From contig NZ_CP030073.1 of the NCBI RefSeq assembly GCF_003261055.1, forward strand, positions 5,456,001 through 5,520,000: a stretch of 64,000 nucleotides of DNA, read 5' to 3'. The notes below the pieces were generated by a model. It searched no databases. It worked only from the letters and a program-made list of their open reading frames with translations, and was not told the DNA's origin. The DNA comes from Streptomyces cadmiisoli (GTDB lineage: Bacteria; Actinomycetota; Actinomycetes; Streptomycetales; Streptomycetaceae). Numbering within the stretch: position 1 is the first letter of the stretch; each line of letters starts with the position of its first letter. The translations under genes and the position numbers were made by a program. This document shows positions 8,390 to 17,713 of this stretch, in pieces.

Positions 8390-9685
8390 TCAGCGGGGCG
8401 CTCGGGAGCCCGCGACGCGCCTCGTGCGGTCGAACGGGGCCAGGGTGATCGCCAGGGCCAGCACGGCGGCCGTGACCGGTACCGCGTATCCCGTCGTCGC
8501 CGAGACGCGCTCCACCGCCCAGCCGCCGACGGCGCTGCCGCACGCGATGCCGCCGAGCAGGGCGGTCACGGCGAGGGTCATCCCCTCGTTGAGGCGGTCG
8601 GCGGAGGTGCGCTGCTGGAGCAGCGTCATGGCGGTGACCATCGTCGGGGCCGTCGCCATGCCGGCGAGCAGCAGGGCGGCGCCCAGGGCGAGCAGCGAGG
8701 GTGTCAGGTGCGCGGCCAGCAGGGGCAGGGCCATGAGGACCGCCATCGCGGCCACGCACCACGGCAGCAGACGCCGGGCCGGGACCACCGGCCGCAGCGT
8801 GCCGAACAGCAGCCCCGCCGCGCCCGACCCCGCCGCCTGGAGGCCGAGCAGGACGCCCGCCGCCGTACGGCTGCCGTGCGCGTCCGCGAAGGCGATCGTG
8901 ACGACCTCCATCGAGCCGAACACCGCCCCGGTGGCCAGGAAGGCGGTGAGCAGCCGGGGTATGCCGGGGGCGCGCAGCGGTGAGGGAGCGCGCCGGCGCG
9001 GTGCGACCGGCGGCTCCGTGGCGCGCTGGGCGGTGAACAGCAGCATGCCGGTCAGCAGCAGCACCGCGCCGACCAGCGTGCCCGCCTCCGGGAAGAATGT
9101 CCCGCACAGGACGGCCGCGAGGACCGGGCCCAGCATGAAGCACAGTTCGTCCGCGGCCTGTTCGAAGGAGTTCGCGGTGTGCAGGGCCGCGGGGTCGCCG
9201 CGCAGCAGATGCGCCCAGCGGGCGCGCGACATGCCGCCGGTGTTGGGCGTCGTCGCGGTGGCCGCGTACGCGGCGAACAGCGCCCAGTCGGGGGCGCCGT
9301 GGCGCACGCACAGCAGCAGCGCCACGCTGCCGAGCACCGCGAACAGCGCGGCGGGCAGGGCGATCCGGGCCTGGCCGTGCCGGTCGACCAGGCGGGCGAT
9401 CCACGGGGCGACCACCGCGGTCGCCGCGAGCCCGGTCGCGGTGACGGCACCGGCCAGGGCGTATGAGTCGCGCGTGCCGGCGATCATCACGACCGCGCTC
9501 ACGCTGAACATGCCCATCGGCAGCCGGGCGACGAGGTTCCCGGCGGTGAAGGCCCGGGTGCCGCGGATCGAGAACAGACGGCCGTACGGGCCGGGCGGGC
9601 GGCGGCGGCCCGCACGGGGCGAGAAGTCGGCGGCGACCAGGGTGTCGGCGGTGACCGTGCACAGGGGCTGCGGGGTGTCCGGCAT
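8390..9685 (-). CDS. MFS transporter
   Basis: A 431-residue protein with about 12 hydrophobic segments in two halves. The first loop has ARLVDRHGQARIAL, a degenerate MFS motif A. The central loop (about 210-235) is Arg/Pro-rich. It looks like a drug- or metabolite-exporter type of the major facilitator superfamily at the cytoplasmic membrane; the substrate is unknown. It is divergently arranged with a LysR regulator (start 9769), with 83 bases between, the standard layout for a LysR-controlled exporter. Confidence 0.85.
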   Translation of the reverse strand: MPDTPQPLCTVTADTLVAADFSPRAGRRRPPGPYGRLFSIRGTRAFTAGNLVARLPMGMFSVSAVVMIAGTRDSYALAGAVTATGLAATAVVAPWIARLVDRHGQARIALPAALFAVLGSVALLLCVRHGAPDWALFAAYAATATTPNTGGMSRARWAHLLRGDPAALHTANSFEQAADELCFMLGPVLAAVLCGTFFPEAGTLVGAVLLLTGMLLFTAQRATEPPVAPRRRAPSPLRAPGIPRLLTAFLATGAVFGSMEVVTIAFADAHGSRTAAGVLLGLQAAGSGAAGLLFGTLRPVVPARRLLPWCVAAMAVLMALPLLAAHLTPSLLALGAALLLAGMATAPTMVTAMTLLQQRTSADRLNEGMTLAVTALLGGIACGSAVGGWAVERVSATTGYAVPVTAAVLALAITLAPFDRTRRVAGSRAPR

Positions 9686-9702
9686 GGATCAACGGTCGCC
9701 CG

Positions 9703-9717
9703 GCGGTGATCACCGGG
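9703..9717. promoter_or_regulatory. Palindrome between the MFS and LysR genes
   Basis: A perfect 10-bp palindrome GGTGATCACC (9705-9714), flanked by CCGG/CGGG, in the 83-base divergent spacer. Position makes it a reasonable LysR operator candidate that would control both genes. No binding data are implied. Confidence 0.4.
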
Positions 9718-9768
9718 TCCAACACCTGCTCCGTGCCGATTCACGCGTCCGCGTTGTAAATTCCCGGC

Positions 9769-10740
9769 ATGTCCACCCCGCCTCACCTCGACCCCCGCCT
9801 GCTGCGCGCCTTCGTCACCGTCGCCGAGGAACTGCACTTCACCCGCGCGGCGGTCCGCCTCTACGTGGCCCAGCAGGCGCTCAGCAGGGACGTACGGCGG
9901 CTGGAGCGGGAGTTGGGCGCCGACCTGTTCGTACGGACCACCCGGCAGGTGACGCTGACGGCGGACGGCGTCCGGCTGCTGCCGTACGCGCGGCGCGTGC
10001 TGGACGCGCAGGAGGAACTCCTCGCCGCGTTCGGGCAGGCCCGTCCCCTGCTGGTCGACCTGAACTCCCCGGGCCTCGGAACCCCGCGCCGGGTACTGCA
10101 CCGGGCCCGTGAACTCGCCCCGCAGCACGAACTGATGGCCCGCTACGAGAGCGGGCTGACCGGCGCCGCGGCGGAACTCCTGGCGGGTCGGCTCGACGCG
10201 TCGTTCGGACGGTTCGCCGGACTGGATCCCGCACTGCGGTCGGGGCTGGAGCAGCAGATCGTCCGCTACGAGCCCATGGCGGTCGTCCTGCCGCAGGCGC
10301 ACCGGCTCGCGGCCCTGGAGGCGGTGCCGCTCGACGCGCTGGCGGGGGAGACCGTGTACGCGGGGGCAGGGAATCCGCGGACGCCGGAGTGGACCGACCT
10401 GGCGCGCCGGCTGTTCGCGGGGCGCGGCATCGAGGTCGCTGCGCCCGCTCCACTGGCCGTGGGGGACGAGGAGTTCGAGCGGATCATGGCGCGGACGGGG
10501 TGCCCGGTGCTCGCCGTGGTCGACTTCCCGGACATGCCGCGCTCGGTACGGCGGCCCCTGGTCGACCCGGTTCCGCTGTCCCCCGTGTCGCTGGTGTGGC
10601 GAAAGGGCCTGGCGCACCCGGCGTTGGCGGCGCTGCGGCGGGCCGCGGCCGGGCTCGCCGCGGAGGAGGGGTGGCTGCGGCGGCCCGCCGGCGGCTGGCT
10701 TCCGGCGCTGGACACGAACCTGCCGAGTGTCCATATCTGA
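9769..10740 (+). CDS. LysR-family transcriptional regulator
   Basis: A 323-residue regulator. The N-terminal winged helix-turn-helix (residues 8-65) reads LLRAFVTVAEELHFTRAAVRL...QQALSRDVRRLERELGADLFVRT, the LysR consensus. The remainder (about 90-300) is the two-lobed effector-binding domain, here with a short substrate-binding core (LMARYESGLTGAAAELLAGRLDASF). It most likely regulates the divergent MFS gene and itself. The inducer is unknown. Confidence 0.92.
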   Translation: MSTPPHLDPRLLRAFVTVAEELHFTRAAVRLYVAQQALSRDVRRLERELGADLFVRTTRQVTLTADGVRLLPYARRVLDAQEELLAAFGQARPLLVDLNSPGLGTPRRVLHRARELAPQHELMARYESGLTGAAAELLAGRLDASFGRFAGLDPALRSGLEQQIVRYEPMAVVLPQAHRLAALEAVPLDALAGETVYAGAGNPRTPEWTDLARRLFAGRGIEVAAPAPLAVGDEEFERIMARTGCPVLAVVDFPDMPRSVRRPLVDPVPLSPVSLVWRKGLAHPALAALRRAAAGLAAEEGWLRRPAGGWLPALDTNLPSVHI

Positions 10741-10896
10741 CACACCTCCCACACGGGAAGAGCACGTGCGCTACATTCGTGGCCCGAGTGCGGTGTGACA
10801 AAAGGGGCGCTCGAACCAGGTGGGGGCTTGGTTCGGTCGACGAGTCTCGGGGTCGTAGGCGCACCTTTGAACTGTCCCGTGGGGGGATGTAAGCAC

Positions 10897-12153
10897 GTGA
10901 GCAAGTGGCGAGAAGACGCCCGACCGGAAACCGACTGGCCCGAGGCCGCCTCCGCGACGGGGGAAGTGCCGGGGCTGGGAAGCCGGGTCGGCAGAACCCA
11001 GTCGTTCCCGGAGACCGGCACGTCGATACGTGAGCGGGCGTCCGAGGCGGGGGCTTCCCCGAGCGACCGCCGGGAGCCCCGGTCGGGGGCTTCCATATCC
11101 GAGCGGGCGTCCGAGGCCGGGGCCTTCCTGAGAGACCGCCGGGCTTCCGGAGCCGGGGCGTCCGTACCCGAGCGTGCGTCCGAGGCCGGATCGCCCCTCA
11201 GTGACCACCGGGCTTCCGAAGCCCGGGCGTTCGTCCGTGAGCGTCCGTCCGAGGCCAGGGCCTCCCTGTGGGACCGCGGGGAATCCGAGACCGGGGCGCC
11301 CCGGCGTGACCGTGCCACCGAGACCGGGGCCTCGCCGCGTGACCGTGCCTCCGAGGCCGGCGCTTCCCCGACCGAGCGCGGACCCGAATCCGGAGTCTCC
11401 CCGGCCGTGGTCCGCGATCCGTGGGAGGCGTCCGCCGGCGATCGCCTGCACGACCCCCACGAGGTCACCGTGCAACTGGACGCCATAGGGCACCGGTTGG
11501 GGGACCCCGGCGGCGGGGGGCGGGAGACCGCCGACGGCCGGCCGGACGGCGCGCAGGACGGCTCCGACGGACCGGTGTTCGTGGACGAGTCGGGCCGCCG
11601 CAGCCGTACGTTCCGGCGGCTCGGCGTGGCCGCGGGCCTCGCCTGCGCGGTCTACGCCGTCGTGATCCTCGCCACGCTCCTGTCCGGCAACTCCAACGCT
11701 CCCTGGCTGCCCGTACCGGACCAGAAGGGCGACGCGCCGGCGAGCAAGGTCGACAGCCCCGCCCTGCCCGCGCAGTCCGCGCCGCCCTCGGCGAACGGCA
11801 CCGGCAGTCCCGGCGACGGCCCGACCGACGCCGCCGGGACCACACCGGAGCCGAGCTCCGAGGCGGACGACCCCGGCGCCTCCGGCACCCCGGACGCCGC
11901 GGCCACCTCCTCGGACCCGGAGCCCACCGCCACCCGTACCACCACCCGCCCGCGCGACGAGACGAACGTCCCCAAGCCGCCCGTCCCGTCCGTGCCGCCG
12001 GTCACCACCTCGCCCGACCCGAGCCCCACCGGGGGCCCCTCCGCCGATCCGTCCCCGTCCGAGGGCGGCGACGGCGGCACCGGCTCCGACACGGTGGCGG
12101 ACGGCCCGAACGAACCGGGCCCCGCGACCACTGTCACCGCTGTCTCCCTGTAA
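10897..12153 (+). CDS. matA: MatA-like membrane protein with N-terminal repeats
   Basis: A 418-residue protein; GTG at 10897 follows a GGGGGG ribosome-binding site. Residues about 40-165 are an imperfect 11-12-residue repeat around the core ERASEAGAS with DRR linkers, strongly charged and probably disordered. One TM helix lies near 235-257 (LGVAAGLACAVYAVVILATLL). After it comes a Pro/Ser/Thr/Asp-rich tail, probably outside the cell. It sits directly upstream of the deacetylase-glycosyltransferase gene, as MatA does in S. coelicolor and S. lividans, where matAB is required for poly-beta-1,6-GlcNAc and hyphal aggregation. The name rests on this context and on domain layout, not on a clear enzymatic motif. 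Confidence 0.7.
   Translation: MSKWREDARPETDWPEAASATGEVPGLGSRVGRTQSFPETGTSIRERASEAGASPSDRREPRSGASISERASEAGAFLRDRRASGAGASVPERASEAGSPLSDHRASEARAFVRERPSEARASLWDRGESETGAPRRDRATETGASPRDRASEAGASPTERGPESGVSPAVVRDPWEASAGDRLHDPHEVTVQLDAIGHRLGDPGGGGRETADGRPDGAQDGSDGPVFVDESGRRSRTFRRLGVAAGLACAVYAVVILATLLSGNSNAPWLPVPDQKGDAPASKVDSPALPAQSAPPSANGTGSPGDGPTDAAGTTPEPSSEADDPGASGTPDAAATSSDPEPTATRTTTRPRDETNVPKPPVPSVPPVTTSPDPSPTGGPSADPSPSEGGDGGTGSDTVADGPNEPGPATTVTAVSL
11029..11390 (+). repeat. Degenerate coding repeats in matA
   Basis: About ten to eleven imperfect repeats of 33-36 bases encode the SEAGAS-type units of the matA product. The core GAGCGGGCGTCCGAGG recurs with drift (GAGCGTGCGTCC, GACCGTGCCTCC). Such an array is likely to vary in copy number between strains. 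Confidence 0.8.
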
Positions 12154-12179
12154 TCCCGGAGTACGGAGTACCACCTCTG

Positions 12180-14381
12180 ATGGCATCCCGCCCCAGCCGT
12201 CACGGGGGCGGCACGACCGGGAGCCGCTCGGCCGCCCGGCGTCGCCGACTGCCCCTGCGCCACCTGCTTCCCCTGCTCGCCCTCGCCGCCCTGATGGCGA
12301 TGCTGATGCTGCGCGGCTACGTGAACAGCGAGATCCTCGCCGATCACCGTGTCCGCCCGCCGGCCGCCACCGACCGCGTGCCCGAGGAGATCCTGCGCGG
12401 CGGCCCCGTCATCGACACCCGCAGCGGGCGCACCACCACCCTGCGCGTGCCCGACCACCGCCTCGTCCTCACCTTCGACGACGGCCCCGACCCCGTCTGG
12501 ACCCCCAAGGTCCTCGACGTGCTCCGGCAGCACGACGCGCACGCCGTCTTCTTCGTCACCGGCACCATGGCCTCGCGCCACCCCGACCTCGTCGCCCGCA
12601 TGGTGCGCGAGGGCCACGAGGTCGGCCTGCACACGTTCAACCACCCCGACCTGTCGTACCAGTCGAAACAGCGCATCGACTGGGAGCTGTCCCAGAACCA
12701 GCTCGCGATATCCGGCGCGGCCGGCATCCGCACCTCCCTGTTCCGGCCGCCGTACTCCTCCTTCTCCGCCGCCATGGACAACGAGTCCTGGCCGGTGACC
12801 GAGTACATCGGCCGGCGCGGCTACATCACCGTCGTCAACGACGCCGACAGCGAGGACTGGCGCAGGCCCGGCACCGCCGAGATCATCCGCCGCGCCACTC
12901 CGGCCGACGGCAAGGGCGCGATCGTGCTGATGCACGACTCCGGCGGCGACCGCAGCCAGACCGTGGCGGCACTGGACCGGTTCCTGCCGGACATGAAGGC
13001 CCGCGGGTACGAGTTCGACAACCTCACCGAGGCCCTCGACGCCCCCAGCGCCCACACCCCGGTCACCGGACTCGACCTGTGGAAGGGCAAGGCCTGGGTC
13101 CTCCTGGTCCAGGCCTCGGCCGGGATCACGGACGGACTCGTGATCGGCCTGGCGGTGATCGGGACCCTGGTCATCGCCCGCTTCGTCCTGATGCTCCTCC
13201 TGTCCGCCCTGCACGCGCGCCGGGTGCGCCGCCCCGGCTTCCGCTGGGGACCGCCGGTCACCGAACCCGTGTCGGTGCTGGTACCGGCGTACAACGAGGC
13301 CAAGTGCATCGAGAACACCGTCCGTTCCCTGACGGCGAGCGAGCATCCGATCGAGGTGATCGTCGTCGACGACGGCTCCTCCGACGGCACGGCCCGCATC
13401 GTCGAGGCGATGGGCCTGCCCGGCGTGCGGGTCGTCCGCCAGCTCAACGCGGGCAAACCGGCCGCGCTCAACCGCGGACTGGCCAACGCCCGGCACGACA
13501 TCGTCGTGATGATGGACGGCGACACCGTCTTCGAACCCTCCACCGTCCGCGAACTCGTCCAGCCCTTCGGCGACCCGCGCGTCGGCGCGGTCGCGGGCAA
13601 CGCGAAGGTCGGCAACCGGGACTCGCTGATCGGCGCCTGGCAGCACATCGAGTACGTGATGGGCTTCAACCTGGACCGCCGCATGTACGACGTCCTGCGC
13701 TGCATGCCGACGATCCCGGGCGCCGTCGGGGCGTTCCGCCGCTCGGCGCTGGAGCGGGTCGGCGGGATGAGCGACGACACCCTCGCCGAGGACACCGACA
13801 TCACCATGGCGCTGCACCGCGACGGCTGGCGGGTCGTCTACGCGGAGAACGCCCGCGCCTGGACCGAGGCCCCGGAGTCCGTCCAGCAGCTGTGGTCCCA
13901 GCGCTACCGCTGGTCGTACGGCACCATGCAGGCGATGTGGAAGCACCGTCGCGCCCTGCTCGACCGGGGTCCCTCGGGCCGCTTCGGCCGCGTCGGCCTG
14001 CCGCTGGTGTCGCTGTTCATGGTCCTCGCGCCGCTGCTGGCCCCGCTGATCGACGTGTTCCTGCTGTACGGCCTGATCTTCGGCCCGACCGGCAAGACGA
14101 TCGGCGCCTGGCTGGGCGTTCTCGCCATCCAGCTGTTCTGCGCGGCCTACGCCTTCCGGCTGGACCGCGAACGCATGACGCACCTGATCACCCTGCCGCT
14201 CCAGCAGCTCCTCTACCGGCAGCTGATGTACGTCGTCCTGCTCCAGTCCTGGATCACCGCCCTCACCGGCGGCCGCCTGCGCTGGCAGAAGCTGCGGCGG
14301 ACCGGTGTGGTCGGTGCGCCGGTCGGCGCGGAACCGAGCCCGCGCGCGGCACGGAACGAGGAGCGGAGGCCGGTGGGATGA
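12180..14381 (+). CDS. matB: Bifunctional polysaccharide deacetylase / glycosyltransferase MatB
   Basis: A 733-residue fusion. TM helix at about 28-45; NodB-type polysaccharide deacetylase at about 85-290, with TFDDGPDP (98-105) and HTFNHPD as metal/catalytic motifs and FRPPY; a further TM segment around 320-345; then a family-2 processive glycosyltransferase (about 365-610) with VLVPAYNE, VDDGSSDGT, MDGDT, EDTD and the QRYRW motif; finally C-terminal TM helices. It should polymerise N-acetylglucosamine at the membrane and partly deacetylate the chain outside, giving a PNAG-like matrix polymer. The start is ATG at 12180. It overlaps the acyltransferase gene by four bases (ATGA). Confidence 0.92.
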   Translation: MASRPSRHGGGTTGSRSAARRRRLPLRHLLPLLALAALMAMLMLRGYVNSEILADHRVRPPAATDRVPEEILRGGPVIDTRSGRTTTLRVPDHRLVLTFDDGPDPVWTPKVLDVLRQHDAHAVFFVTGTMASRHPDLVARMVREGHEVGLHTFNHPDLSYQSKQRIDWELSQNQLAISGAAGIRTSLFRPPYSSFSAAMDNESWPVTEYIGRRGYITVVNDADSEDWRRPGTAEIIRRATPADGKGAIVLMHDSGGDRSQTVAALDRFLPDMKARGYEFDNLTEALDAPSAHTPVTGLDLWKGKAWVLLVQASAGITDGLVIGLAVIGTLVIARFVLMLLLSALHARRVRRPGFRWGPPVTEPVSVLVPAYNEAKCIENTVRSLTASEHPIEVIVVDDGSSDGTARIVEAMGLPGVRVVRQLNAGKPAALNRGLANARHDIVVMMDGDTVFEPSTVRELVQPFGDPRVGAVAGNAKVGNRDSLIGAWQHIEYVMGFNLDRRMYDVLRCMPTIPGAVGAFRRSALERVGGMSDDTLAEDTDITMALHRDGWRVVYAENARAWTEAPESVQQLWSQRYRWSYGTMQAMWKHRRALLDRGPSGRFGRVGLPLVSLFMVLAPLLAPLIDVFLLYGLIFGPTGKTIGAWLGVLAIQLFCAAYAFRLDRERMTHLITLPLQQLLYRQLMYVVLLQSWITALTGGRLRWQKLRRTGVVGAPVGAEPSPRAARNEERRPVG

Positions 14382-15721
14382 GCCGCACACACCACTCGGG
14401 CACCGGGCCGACGTCGTCGTCGTACGGCATTCCGCAGCAACGGGTGACCGACGCGACGGCTGATACGGCGCCGGACATGACTGCCGGTGCGACGGCCGGG
14501 GCGGGCACGGGGGCCGATGCGACGGCCGGGGCGGGCGCGGAGTCGGCCTCGGCGTCCTCCGGGGCACGGCCGGCCGCCGCGGCCCGGGGCCGGGACCGCT
14601 ACCTGGACCTCCTGCGCTCGATCGCCCTCGTCCGCGTCATCGCCTACCACCTGTTCGGCTGGGCGTGGCTGACGGTGCTGTTCCCCTCGATGGGGGTGAT
14701 GTTCGCGCTGGCGGGTTCGCTGATGGCGCGATCCCTGAAGCGTCCGGCACCGGGCGTCGTCAGGGACAGACTGCGCAGACTGCTCCCGCCGATGTGGGCG
14801 TTCGGCGCTGTGGCGCTCGGCATGCTGTTCGCGGCCGGCTGGCGCCCGGACAGCGTCCTCGGACTGATCCACTACGTCGTCCCGATCGGCGCCCCGCCGT
14901 TCCCGTGGACCATCGGCTCCGAGTCCGGCCTGCTGGACAAGACCTGGGCCGTGCAGGCGGTGGGCCCGTTGTGGTACCTGCGCGCCTACCTGTGGTTCGT
15001 CGTCGCCTCCCCCCTGCTGCTGTGGGCGTTCCGCCGGGCCCCCTGGCCGACGCTCCTCGCCCCGCTCGGCCTGACGGCGGTCGTCGGCACCGGCCTGGTC
15101 ACCATCCCCGGCGAAACCGGCAACGCCGTGACGGACTTCGCGGTCTACGGCGGCTGCTGGGTGCTGGGCTTCGCCCATCACGAGGGCCTGCTGCGACGGA
15201 TCCCCCGCTACGTCGCCGTCTCCTGCGCCGCCTTCCTGATGGCGTTCGGCCTGTGGTGGGCCTCGGGCCATCTGGGCCCGGACGGCTGGGACCTGAACGA
15301 CATCCCCCTGGCCCAGGCGACCTGGTCGTTCGGCTTCGTGGTGATCCTGCTCCAGTACTCGCCGTCGTGGCCCGAACTGCCGCGCCGACTGGCGAAGTGG
15401 GACCGGCTGGTGACGCTGTCCAACAACCGCGCGGTCACGATCTACCTCTGGCACAACCTGCTGATCATGGCCACGGTCCCGCTCCTCGACCCGCTCTACA
15501 GCCTCCCGTTCCTCCAGAGCGACGGCGCGGTGTCGTTCCTGGACTCGACGTACATGTTCTGGATGTTCTGCCTGGTCTGGCCCCTGCTCGCCCTGACGAT
15601 CCTGGCAACCGGCTGGATCGAGGACTTCGCGGCCCGGCGGCGGCCCCGGCTGTGGCCGGACGGGGGAGGGAAAGGCCGCGGTCGGCGCGGGGGGAAGCGC
15701 GGGGCGCGGCGGGGGAGATGA
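14378..15721 (+). CDS. Integral membrane acyltransferase, mat operon
   Basis: A 447-residue protein that starts in the ATGA overlap with matB. Residues 1-65 are a low-complexity Ala/Thr/Gly head (repeats of GATAGAGTGADATAGAG type). The remainder is an acyltransferase-3-like multi-spanning domain starting RDRYLDLLRSIALVRVIAYHLFGW, with the intramembrane His, GVMFALAGSLMARSL and about ten TM helices, ending near LWHNLLIM. Members O-acylate extracytoplasmic sugars. Translational coupling to matB suggests that it modifies the MatB polymer, for example by acetylation or succinylation; the donor and site are unknown. Confidence 0.85.
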   Translation: MSRTHHSGTGPTSSSYGIPQQRVTDATADTAPDMTAGATAGAGTGADATAGAGAESASASSGARPAAAARGRDRYLDLLRSIALVRVIAYHLFGWAWLTVLFPSMGVMFALAGSLMARSLKRPAPGVVRDRLRRLLPPMWAFGAVALGMLFAAGWRPDSVLGLIHYVVPIGAPPFPWTIGSESGLLDKTWAVQAVGPLWYLRAYLWFVVASPLLLWAFRRAPWPTLLAPLGLTAVVGTGLVTIPGETGNAVTDFAVYGGCWVLGFAHHEGLLRRIPRYVAVSCAAFLMAFGLWWASGHLGPDGWDLNDIPLAQATWSFGFVVILLQYSPSWPELPRRLAKWDRLVTLSNNRAVTIYLWHNLLIMATVPLLDPLYSLPFLQSDGAVSFLDSTYMFWMFCLVWPLLALTILATGWIEDFAARRRPRLWPDGGGKGRGRRGGKRGARRGR

Positions 15722-15907
15722 GAGGGCGCGGCGACGGGATTGTGCGGCGGACGTGCGCAACCCGTGCGCTTCTCATGGCGGTTGGCGAATTCCGGGGGTC
15801 CGAGGAGTGGTCGGTCGGCCGGACCGGCTGACTCCGGTGGTGCCCCGTGCGGAAACCGCACTAACGTGGCGCTGCCCTTCAGACCACACCCCGCCCAGGA
15901 GCCCCGC

Positions 15908-16561
15908 GTGACTCGCCGCCCCCGCCTCACCCTCACCGCAGCAGCACTCGTCGCCGCCGTCCTCCTCACGGGGTGCGGCGGCGACGACGGCCACGCGAAG
16001 GCGAACGACGAGATCGCGGGGGCGGACAAGGGGACGGAGTCGTCCCCACCACCGAGCACACCGGCCGGGCCGGAGACGGACCGGCCGGAGATCAAGCTGC
16101 CGGCGGACCTCACGTACACGTTCGAGTGGCCCAAGACCGGCGACGAGAACAAGGACGCCGTTCTGGCGGACAGCGAGCAGTCCATCAAGGCTGTTGACCT
16201 CGCGATCGTCAACCAGGACCCGCTCGACAAGGCCTTCCTCTACTACTACGAGGGTGAAGCGGCCGCGGGCACCGAGAAGTTCGTGCGGAACTACGTGGAC
16301 CACAAGGCCTCCGTCACCGGCGCCTATCGCTTCTACGATCCCCAGGTGACCGTCGACAAGGACGGAACGGCCTCCTTCAGCTACTGCGAGGACCAGGGCA
16401 AGGCGTACGTCCGGTATCTGGAGACCGACAAGGTCAAGAAGACCGAGGTCACCGCGAAGAGTTACGTGAGCTACCACACGTCGCTGAAGAAGAACAGCAA
16501 GGGCGTCTGGGTCATCCAGAAGATGGTTTCGCAGAGTGGGAGCGCCGAGTGCCAGCCCTGA
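15908..16561 (+). CDS. Putative lipoprotein
   Basis: A 217-residue protein. GTG at 15908 follows AGGAG. The N-terminus RRPRLTLTAAALVAAVLLTGCGG is a lipoprotein signal with lipobox LTGC, so the mature protein should be anchored outside the membrane. The linker (30-65) is Pro/Thr/Asp-rich. The globular part from ADLTYTFEWPKTGDENKD to the C-terminus has aromatic-rich strands (AFLYYYEGEAAAGTEKF, YRFYDPQVTVDKDGTASFSYCEDQGKAYVRYLE) resembling the NTF2-like/VirB8-like fold common in Streptomyces lipoproteins. It overlaps the next gene by 13 bases. Function unknown. Confidence 0.8.
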   Translation: MTRRPRLTLTAAALVAAVLLTGCGGDDGHAKANDEIAGADKGTESSPPPSTPAGPETDRPEIKLPADLTYTFEWPKTGDENKDAVLADSEQSIKAVDLAIVNQDPLDKAFLYYYEGEAAAGTEKFVRNYVDHKASVTGAYRFYDPQVTVDKDGTASFSYCEDQGKAYVRYLETDKVKKTEVTAKSYVSYHTSLKKNSKGVWVIQKMVSQSGSAECQP

Positions 16562-17598
16562 CCCGCAAGCTGAAGATGATCCCCGCGCTCGTGACGGTGG
16601 GGACCCTGGTGCCGCTGCTCGCCTTCCCGGGTGCGGCCCACGCCGACGACACGATAGGTGGGAACACCCAGAACCCGGCTGAACAAGGCCCGAAGGGCGA
16701 AACCGACGGCGACGGCACCATCTCCGCGACCGCCGGCGGCGTCGTCTTCGACCGTTCCAAGAACGGGAGCGGCAACGCCGCCGGTCCCGTCGCCTCCGCC
16801 ACCCCCTGGACCCCGCCGGCCTGCTGGTACGCGCCGAAGTACACCCCCGCACAGCTGGAGGCCCACCTCGAACCGATCTGGGCGGCCGAGTCCACGGGCT
16901 ACGAGTGGGAGTCGGAGCAGCGCAAGAGATACGTCGAGGGCGAGCCGTACACGGACTTCAACAAGGACAAGGCCGGCGAGGGTTACTGGTGGGACTCGTA
17001 CGTCAACGAGACCTACCCGCCCGGCTGGGACGACTGCGACGAGGACACCTTCTGGGTGGACCAGGGCGACCCCCCGCCCGCTGACATCGAGAACGCCGTC
17101 ACCCCCGAGATCCTCGCCCAGCTCGCCTACGCCGAGATCCGCGTCCCCGGCACCGAGGTCACCCTGGCCCCGGAAGCCACCACCAAGGTCAACCTCCCCA
17201 CCTGGGCCTGGCTGGACGCCGCGGAGTTCAAGCCGGTCTCGGTCACCGCGTCCGTCCCGGTACTCGGCATCCAGGCGACCACCACGGCCGAGCCGGTCTC
17301 CCTCAAGATCGAACCCGGCACCGGGGACGCGCAGACGTACCCCGCGTCCGGTGTCTGCCGGATCGAGGACGGCCGTATCGGCGAGCCGTACGCCAAGGGC
17401 AAGGCGAAGGAAACACCGCCCTGCGGCGTGAAGTACCTCCGCTCGTCCGGCGACGACTCCTACCGGCTCACCGCCACCATCACCTGGGAGATCTCCTGGA
17501 CCGGCACGGGTGTTGACGATCCGCAGGATTTGCCGGATGGCGAATTCGGTGCGGGTCAGGACGTCGTCGTTCAGGAAATCCAGGCCGTCAACCGCTGA
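16549..17598 (+). CDS. Secreted protein of unknown function
   Basis: A 349-residue exported protein. The GTG at 16549 overlaps the preceding lipoprotein gene and has GGGAG six bases ahead; ATG at 16576 is an alternative. The signal peptide is KLKMIPALVTVGTLVPLLAFPGAAHADD. The mature part has PPACWYAPKYTPAQLEAHLEPIW, many Trp/Tyr residues and beta-strand character. No transmembrane anchor follows. Coupling to the lipoprotein suggests joint function. This pair occurs in streptomycetes next to type VII-type genes, which is also the case here, but no activity can be assigned. Confidence 0.78.
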   Translation: MPALTRKLKMIPALVTVGTLVPLLAFPGAAHADDTIGGNTQNPAEQGPKGETDGDGTISATAGGVVFDRSKNGSGNAAGPVASATPWTPPACWYAPKYTPAQLEAHLEPIWAAESTGYEWESEQRKRYVEGEPYTDFNKDKAGEGYWWDSYVNETYPPGWDDCDEDTFWVDQGDPPPADIENAVTPEILAQLAYAEIRVPGTEVTLAPEATTKVNLPTWAWLDAAEFKPVSVTASVPVLGIQATTTAEPVSLKIEPGTGDAQTYPASGVCRIEDGRIGEPYAKGKAKETPPCGVKYLRSSGDDSYRLTATITWEISWTGTGVDDPQDLPDGEFGAGQDVVVQEIQAVNR

Positions 17599-17713
17599 CC
17601 CAGGATCCGTTTCCGGCCATTCGCCGACCGCCCCCGCGGGGCGCGGTTGGCGAATGGCCGGCGGTTGTGGTTAATGTCCTTCGTCCCTCTCTGATTATCC
17701 AACTGACGGGGCG

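Noticed and set aside
11652..14567. 970-codon minus-strand open frame opposite matB
   Set aside because: It is a shadow of a high-GC gene; the plus-strand frame has clear deacetylase and GT2 motifs.
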